64,000 bases of DNA from Emydura subglobosa (Eukaryota; Chordata; Testudines; Chelidae), in NCBI GenBank assembly GCA_007922225.1, contig ML679954.1:23705003-23769002 (forward strand), written 5' to 3'. Below, one piece after another: positions 58,331 to 64,000 of this stretch. The notes below the pieces were generated by a model, which was given only the letters and a program-made list of their open reading frames with translations, was not told the origin of the DNA and searched no databases. Within the stretch, counting starts at the first letter, position 1. The number at the start of each line of letters is the position of its first letter. Made by a program: the position numbers and the translations under genes.

Positions 58331-59257
58331 TGTTGCCGTCTGCCAGGGGCTACTTAGGTACCTGAAAACTCTAGGGTTTTTTTGCAGGTAGTAACTTAGA
58401 AATTAACTTGACAGTTGCCCTGTACCTAATTCCTATATCAAGAAACAAAATATAACATACCAAATAAAGCCATATTTTAAATTTATTTGTAAATTTAGAA
58501 CAATCAGGAGATAATACAGCAAAATATTCCCAATCCCAAATCTGACTAGGCAGATAATGACACTACAAATGAAAGAATTTTAAAAATTGAATGTAATTGG
58601 GAACTACTTATGTGCTTTACTTTCTGCATTTCTCTACATGTAGATAATGGGGGGAAAACACAGTTCTTCTACTTTTAAATCATTTCACTTTGTGTCCTAG
58701 TGAGTGCTCCAATGTTTGGGTTTCAAACACTGCACAGGAATCTTGGTCTAACTATTTTCAGTCAGATACATGGCCTTTTTAAAAACGTTTTGGAATCTTT
58801 TTTGTAGTCTCTAGGTTTACAACTTTGTTTTTTTGTTTTTTTGTTTTTTTTTTTTAAGTAAGTCATAGGTGCTGGACCTAAAGATGCTGGGGGTGCAGCA
58901 TCCCCTGGTTTGAAGTGGTTTCTCTCATGTACAAGGCCAGCACAGTGGCTGCATGATCTCTATTATTTTTGGTCATGGTATTTTTGGAGATCTTTCTAAT
59001 CCATCATGAAAGAAATTTTCAGATTCTGTTGTAACTTGATCTTTCACCATTAACATAAATGAGCTGATGCTAAACTACAAGGGTTAAGATGAACATTTAA
59101 AAGTTTGTCAAGGGGGAGAATAGTATTAGAGAGAAAGTATGTGCATTAATTAACAAATGAAGGAGGGGATGAAATTAGTGATGGCTCAAAAGTAGTTGAG
59201 ATACCAAACTTTAAAAAAAAAAAAAAAAACTCATAAAAATAATTACCTAGAGTATGG
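58331..59257. other. no gene seen
   Basis: AT-rich, with TTTTTTG repeats at 58827-58856 and an A17 run at 59213-59229 just left of a hAT element. Nothing else recognised. Confidence 0.5.
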
Positions 59258-59265
59258 ATCTATAA

Positions 59266-59447
59266 CAGTGTTTCTGAACCTGGGGGTTTAGAGGGGTCAC
59301 AAGTGCAGAACTGGTATTGGGGGTGGCAAGAAAGGCAATTGCCTGGAGCCACAGGGGCGCCATGAAACTAAGTTACATGCCTCAGGCCCGTGGGAGTGGG
59401 ACTCAGGCTTCAGGGGTACAGTCGTTTGGAAAGGTTAAGAATCACTG
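59266..59447. mobile_element. hAT-type nonautonomous element, 182 bp, 8-bp duplication
   Basis: Left end CAGTGTTTCTGAACCTGGGG; right end inverted CAGTGATTCTTAACCTTTCC, so imperfect inverted repeats of the CAGTGNTTCTNAACC type. Flanked by a perfect 8-bp duplication ATCTATAA at 59258-59265 and 59448-59455. No transposase. Related to the 54388 element by its first bases but different inside. Confidence 0.9.
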
Positions 59448-59455
59448 ATCTATAA

Positions 59456-61654
59456 TGAACAAATTTTGGCAGCCAAATCTTACAAATTGTTCAGATTGGC
59501 TTGGGTTTATGTGCATTGAAGTTGGAAGGAGGTTTCTACTGTATAGCTGTATGCAATTGAGAGAGTAAACATCACTTCAATGAAATTCACTGAGGTACTC
59601 AGGTTTTTGAGACTCTGCCTCACTCAGAAATATTAGAGTCAGTACAAGAGGAGCTAAGATTACTTACCAGTTGGAAGATAAGGACATACAACTACAATAT
59701 GACTGATGGAGAGCAGCAGTACCTTGTATCTGCACATATAAAGGGCCAGCAGCTCCTCAAAGAGTATTCTGGGAAAAAGATCCTAGAAAGGTGCAACCCT
59801 GGTGAGACTGGGTAAGATCAAGGCATTCACAGCTTTTGTGTGTAACAGCCTATATGGACCTACATGGTAACCTGACCCAAAGCCCATTGTAGGCAAAGGA
59901 AAGGTTCTCACAGATAAGTGGGATTAAATGGCAGAATAAATGGGCACACTGGGGTACTGCCATTCACTAAAAAATTAGTGAGTTGGAAAAAATGGGAAAG
60001 TTTTAAGTGTAATTTAACCAACATTTGTGATGTGACAGCACACGTTTATTTCTTCACAGCAGTGAAAGATTCCAGGTAGTCATTTTCAGTGCTGCTCTTG
60101 CAGCCTGAAATGTCCAAAGCTGGGCTGCCTGAGAGGATACTCGCGTTACAAGGAGCTTGCTCTTGCATTTTTAACATGTTGACATGTGAAGGTGAGAGGC
60201 AGATCATGATGAAATCTGCAGCAAGCATCTTCCAACCTAAGTACAGAGCTTGAGAGCTCCTTCCTCCCACCACCTGTGTGTGTCTGTTTCAGGAATGAAA
60301 AGTAATGCAGAGGCTACCAGACCTGCTACTGGCTCTGCCAGATACATCTCTGCATTCTTATTGGCTGAATAAACAATAGGCCAGGGAGAGGATTGGGGAG
60401 AGAAGCAAGCTGTGTGGCCCACATCTGTTTTTATGAAAATATGGGGGGGTTCTGCCCCTTCCCATCTCCCTAAATGGCACCCCTGGTTTCAAAGGGCATG
60501 GTCATTCCCTTGTATCTCTTATTTAATTGCTTTTGCGTCAGAGTTCTGGGAAGAGAATACTCAGTGTTCCATCCCATCGCATATATACCAAATGTAGTGC
60601 ATTTATTAGTCTGTACTTCTTTGGTTTATTATCTGGGTCCAAAACCCTCCAATACTTGAGAATGTGCAGACCTGGGTTTATGTTTTGAGCCTATCAGTAA
60701 TCTCTACAAATTACTCAAATATCTTGTTCATATTATTAATTGTAGGAAAATTATCTTTCCTTTTTTTTTTTTTTCCAAATCTTTATTTCTTCAACCTATC
60801 AAAGAAAGTGATCACATTTAAAACAACTATACAAAGAGATCTTATTCCCAGTGTATAATTCTCTAAGAACCAAGCGTGGTTATTTTTCTTTTGAGAACAA
60901 TTATCTACCCCAAGAATAATGTTGGACCTCCATTAGTACACCTTGTTCTTCTTAGAACACTTTGTTCTTCTATGTGGAATCCATTTCTTAACAGATTCAT
61001 CGTAAAACAGTCACGCTCATTAGTGAAGAAATGTGCTCTTTTTAACCAGAAATGTAGGCAGACAAAACCTTTCTTTGCTCAGTCACATTGGAATATTGAT
61101 TTAATTGAATATATGATTAACACAATGTCTGCCCCTGACAACGGTGCTGCAAAAGGCAGAGAAGGCAGTCAGAAATGTTAATACAGTCCTCTGTCTAATA
61201 ATCTCTATCTATCCATTTTTTCCCAGTTTTATATTTAACTACATTAGGGTCAGTTCATATATACTTTATACTTGAAATCCATTACAAAGAATCAGCTTAT
61301 CTGTATTAAACACTAATGTAAGTTGTATATTTCACCTTTTTGGGGGCCTGCACTAGAATTATTCATTTTTTATGGGCAATACAGTGGCTGCAGCCCATAA
61401 AGATTGTCTCCTCTACCCAGTGAAATAGTTACCATCCCACATTTGTGAGTATTGCTAACTCATTGGAATGATTGCATCTTCACTACACATACATCTTGCA
61501 CAGCACATAGTTACAGAGGAATTGTGGAGGGGAAAGCAATAGAATATACTGAGAATCTGGTCGATCCCATTTCAAAATTAGAAAATATTATTCCTCAGCT
61601 TTTTCCCCTAATTATTGAGGCTAGGTTATGATACTTTTATGCACATTATAGCAC
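59456..61654. other. no gene seen
   Basis: AT-rich. The 101-codon frame at 60876-61181 (+) and the frames at 60412-60659 (+) show no recognisable domain. A T run at 60762-60775. Confidence 0.5.
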
Positions 61655-61830
61655 CTTACACTGACCCTGATTCAGGAACTCATTTAGGTATCTATTTAAT
61701 TCCGTACTTTTTCAGGGCAGCATTTAAGTATTTTCCTAGGGCCTGTGGATAGGTTTCATTGCTGACCTGAATGTGCGTGCTTTCTTAAACTGGATTACTT
61801 ATGAGTGCTCCCATTGGAAAAAGTGCATCA
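61655..61830. repeat. palindromic DNA element trace (CTGATTCAG…GCACTTAAG type)
   Basis: CTGACCCTGATTCAGGAACT, CATTTAGGTATCTATTTAAT, GGGCAGCATTTAAGTATTTT, CCTAGGGCCTG, then ATGAGTGCTCCCATTGG. This resembles the CTGATTCAGCAAAGCACTTA-type amniote palindromic element also suggested at 25030. Symmetry is largely eroded. Confidence 0.4.
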
Positions 61831-63655
61831 GTTGGTGCAGTAAGGTGCTACTTACTGTGAGTGAGGGTATCAGAGTTTGGCACTAAGGACTTACCTGGTA
61901 AGTTAAGAGAATGCAGAGCAGCTGGAATTTAACTATCCTGAGTATTCTTCTCTATGTAGAACATGAATTACATAATAGTGTCCAGTCCTATTTCCCATCA
62001 AATAAAGCATCTCTCAGGCCAGCAATACTTGCCCAAACCCACATAGGAGCATTGGGACTCTTCTGAAGTTCTTTCTGATACCCAGTAGTAGAAACCACAG
62101 CCCAGATGGTAGAGGGGTAAATCAGCTCCTGCATACAAACTGGGACAGGGAGGGTTGTTCTTTCACTAACCTGTACACTGTGTTTTGTACATTGTACACT
62201 GCAAAGATCTGATGATGATTGATGATGATCTCAGAGAGGAAATTCATCCATAGCATGAATGCACCTTCTACTGGAAATTGTATTCTATTTCTGAGAAAAC
62301 TAGATATTTATTCTTACACAGGTACTGAAGTAATCTAATTGGGTGAACAAGAAAGCCCACAGCAAACATTTCTATTAACATTTGCTTATGATACAAAGTG
62401 GAAGAGCTTTTTGATAATCAGGGTAGCTTAACACAGAGTGGATTATTTTTCCTCCTCTTGCTTATCCATGTATCTTCTTCCCATTCCTTTTTAAAGCCAG
62501 AGCAAATGAATGGACTTTTGATTCCTCTGAAAAGTTGGAATTCAGTATTTTGCACAGGACAATAAAAACATCTGTTATCTGAACTTGGTGCCAGGTGGAT
62601 CTAAAGTTACAGAGTCGAAAAGGCACAGCTTTACGTACGTGCATCTATCAGGCATGCAGAAGAAAAATATCCTAAAGAAATTAGAACAAAACTTACTTAT
62701 TCAAACAAATATTTAAATTTATTTCCTCTTGTCATCTGTGGTGGGGGGGTTTCTCCAACGCTTACCTGAGTTGTGGTGAGTAAGTGTCCCAATTAGGTCT
62801 AAGAGGAATGGATCTCTGTACTGAGGAGAATGAACAAAAGCTGAAAAGAGCGGTATCTTGACAAAAAATTAAATTTCAGTGTGAGATTTGGATTTAGCAG
62901 AGATATTGCCAAAGTCCTGTAAGTAAACTGAAATGCCAGGCTAATATGTTTTGCGCTGGACTAAAGTAGAGGGGAGTGAAAATAAAGGAATATGTTGGCT
63001 TGCTGTATGCTTTCCTTGATCTGTATCTTACCCACTCAATCTGACACTGAGGGGGAGAGCTTTAGTTAAAATGTTTTATTAATTTTAATGCCTGCAAGAC
63101 ATAAGCTAGAAAAAAGCACAATGAAAAGGGGGGGAAGATAGGGAAGGAGAAGACACGAGAAGGCAATAATAGTAATAGGCACTATAAACACATTCTCAAA
63201 GGAGAAGAGTGCAATGTTTACATCTGCTGAAGTCCCCTTTCCTCCCCTGGCTCAAAAAAAATTGCAGGAGGATGTGAAGTACTTTGTACAAAGATACACA
63301 GCTCAAAGAGAAATAAATTTGCTCTGATTCAGAAGACCAATATTAAAGCCATTATGTATGGCAAAGACCTGGTTGGTCAAATCTTATTGTTTTGTTGTTG
63401 GCATTCTTTTTCTTAACAGGCTAAAAAGCAATTGGGTTCTTGGAAAGCAAATAATATTAAAGATACTACAGTAAAACCACAGGTGATCTTTAAGTACCTG
63501 TAAAGGGCAAGAGGGTGAGAAAATACTCGAGGAGGGCCAATAAAAGCAAAAATAATGTGGATTAATTAAAAAAAAAATTCTTGTCAACTTTAGAAGTGGT
63601 ACTTGAACAGCAAAAGCTGCACCTCAGATAAAACGTATACATTAACTTCTGTCAT
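61831..63655. other. no gene seen
   Basis: A GATGATGATTGATGATGATC near-tandem lies at 62211-62230. Short frames lack domains. No element ends recognised. Confidence 0.5.
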
Positions 63656-64000
63656 GAAACCTAGCTAGGTTTCTGTGTCCCTAACAGCATCCCAGTTGCA
63701 GAGTGCAAGGGGCTCCCTGGTACCTAGCAGTGAGTTTCAGCTGACCAGACCAGTTCATCATATCCCAACACAGTCATAATATCTGTCTTATAGGTGTTGT
63801 AAGGTATCACTGGAAAACTAATAACACATTTATCATTAATATTCTTGAGTGGTGTATTTATGGTAAACTCACAAAGGACTGCACAGTTGTGCTGGAAATG
63901 AGAGACTACAATGTGTTCAAACCAGACAAGTCTGGGGCATTAGGAAACAGCTTTTTCCCAGACAAGGGAAAGGCCGACATCTCCATCCAGGTGCAATCAT
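63656..64000. repeat. possible LTR or other repeat running off the window edge
   Basis: The stretch TAATATCTGTCTTATAGGTG, TTGTAAGGTATCACTGGAAA, ACTAATAACACATTTATC resembles a reptile LTR-type repeat in word order (…ATCTGT…TGTTGTGAGGTATCA.TGGAAA…). It starts near a perfect 18-base palindrome GAAACCTAGCTAGGTTTC at 63656-63673. Its other end is outside the window, so this is tentative. Confidence 0.3.

Noticed and set aside
1..64000. CRISPR arrays, bacterial operons, phage or plasmid features
   Set aside because: No regularly spaced repeats, no dense coding, no ribosome-binding context. Every clear feature is a eukaryotic transposable element.

Overview
This window looks like intergenic or deep-intron DNA from a large vertebrate genome, most likely a non-avian reptile and probably a turtle. 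That call is an inference from the repeat content: many CR1 LINE fragments, amniote MIR/CORE-type SINEs, hAT-type and GTCTACA-type nonautonomous DNA elements, and old LTR elements. I found no bacterial gene organisation, CRISPR array, convincing tRNA or rRNA gene, or host protein-coding exon that I can support. The longest open frames (up to 189 codons) lie inside repeats or have no recognisable domain.

Layout. 1-6.9 kb is mostly unannotated AT-rich DNA with three small DNA-transposon remnants. 6.9-7.6 kb holds an LTR-like unit on the + strand. 10.75-11.9 kb is a CR1 mosaic carrying two nested small elements. 11.93-15.55 kb is the most informative locus: a broken Ty3/gypsy retrotransposon on the - strand with an LTR at its 3' end. 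Its integrase lies upstream of reverse transcriptase and RNase H, the unusual order known from Gmr1-like elements. 16.98-20.2 kb is a long CR1 relic (- strand) with ORF1 (SGNH/esterase-like), endonuclease and reverse transcriptase remnants, and a second CR1 lies at 22.5-23.6 kb. 25.95-27.02 kb and 55.42-56.47 kb are two copies of a GC-rich ~1.05 kb LTR. 30.6-36.1 kb carries a hairpin-bearing MITE, CR1 tails and MIR SINEs. 46.9-47.5 kb is an L2-like reverse transcriptase fragment. 48.10-49.24 kb is a solo LTR of the 12-15 kb retrotransposon family, with a perfect 5-bp target duplication. 54.39-54.64 kb and 59.27-59.45 kb are two hAT-type elements with perfect 8-bp target duplications. 57.96-58.33 kb is the cysteine-rich C-terminus of another LINE. 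The last ~350 bases may be the edge of another repeat.

No genes here work together as a pathway. The history is one of layered insertions: CR1 first, then MITEs nested in CR1, LTR insertions followed in two places by LTR-LTR recombination to solo LTRs, and mutational decay. The best candidates for follow-up are the INT-before-RT retrotransposon family with its solo LTR, and the GC-rich LTR family with near-terminal direct repeats and internal minisatellites that read as Asp-Leu-Glu-Glu-Leu-Pro repeats.
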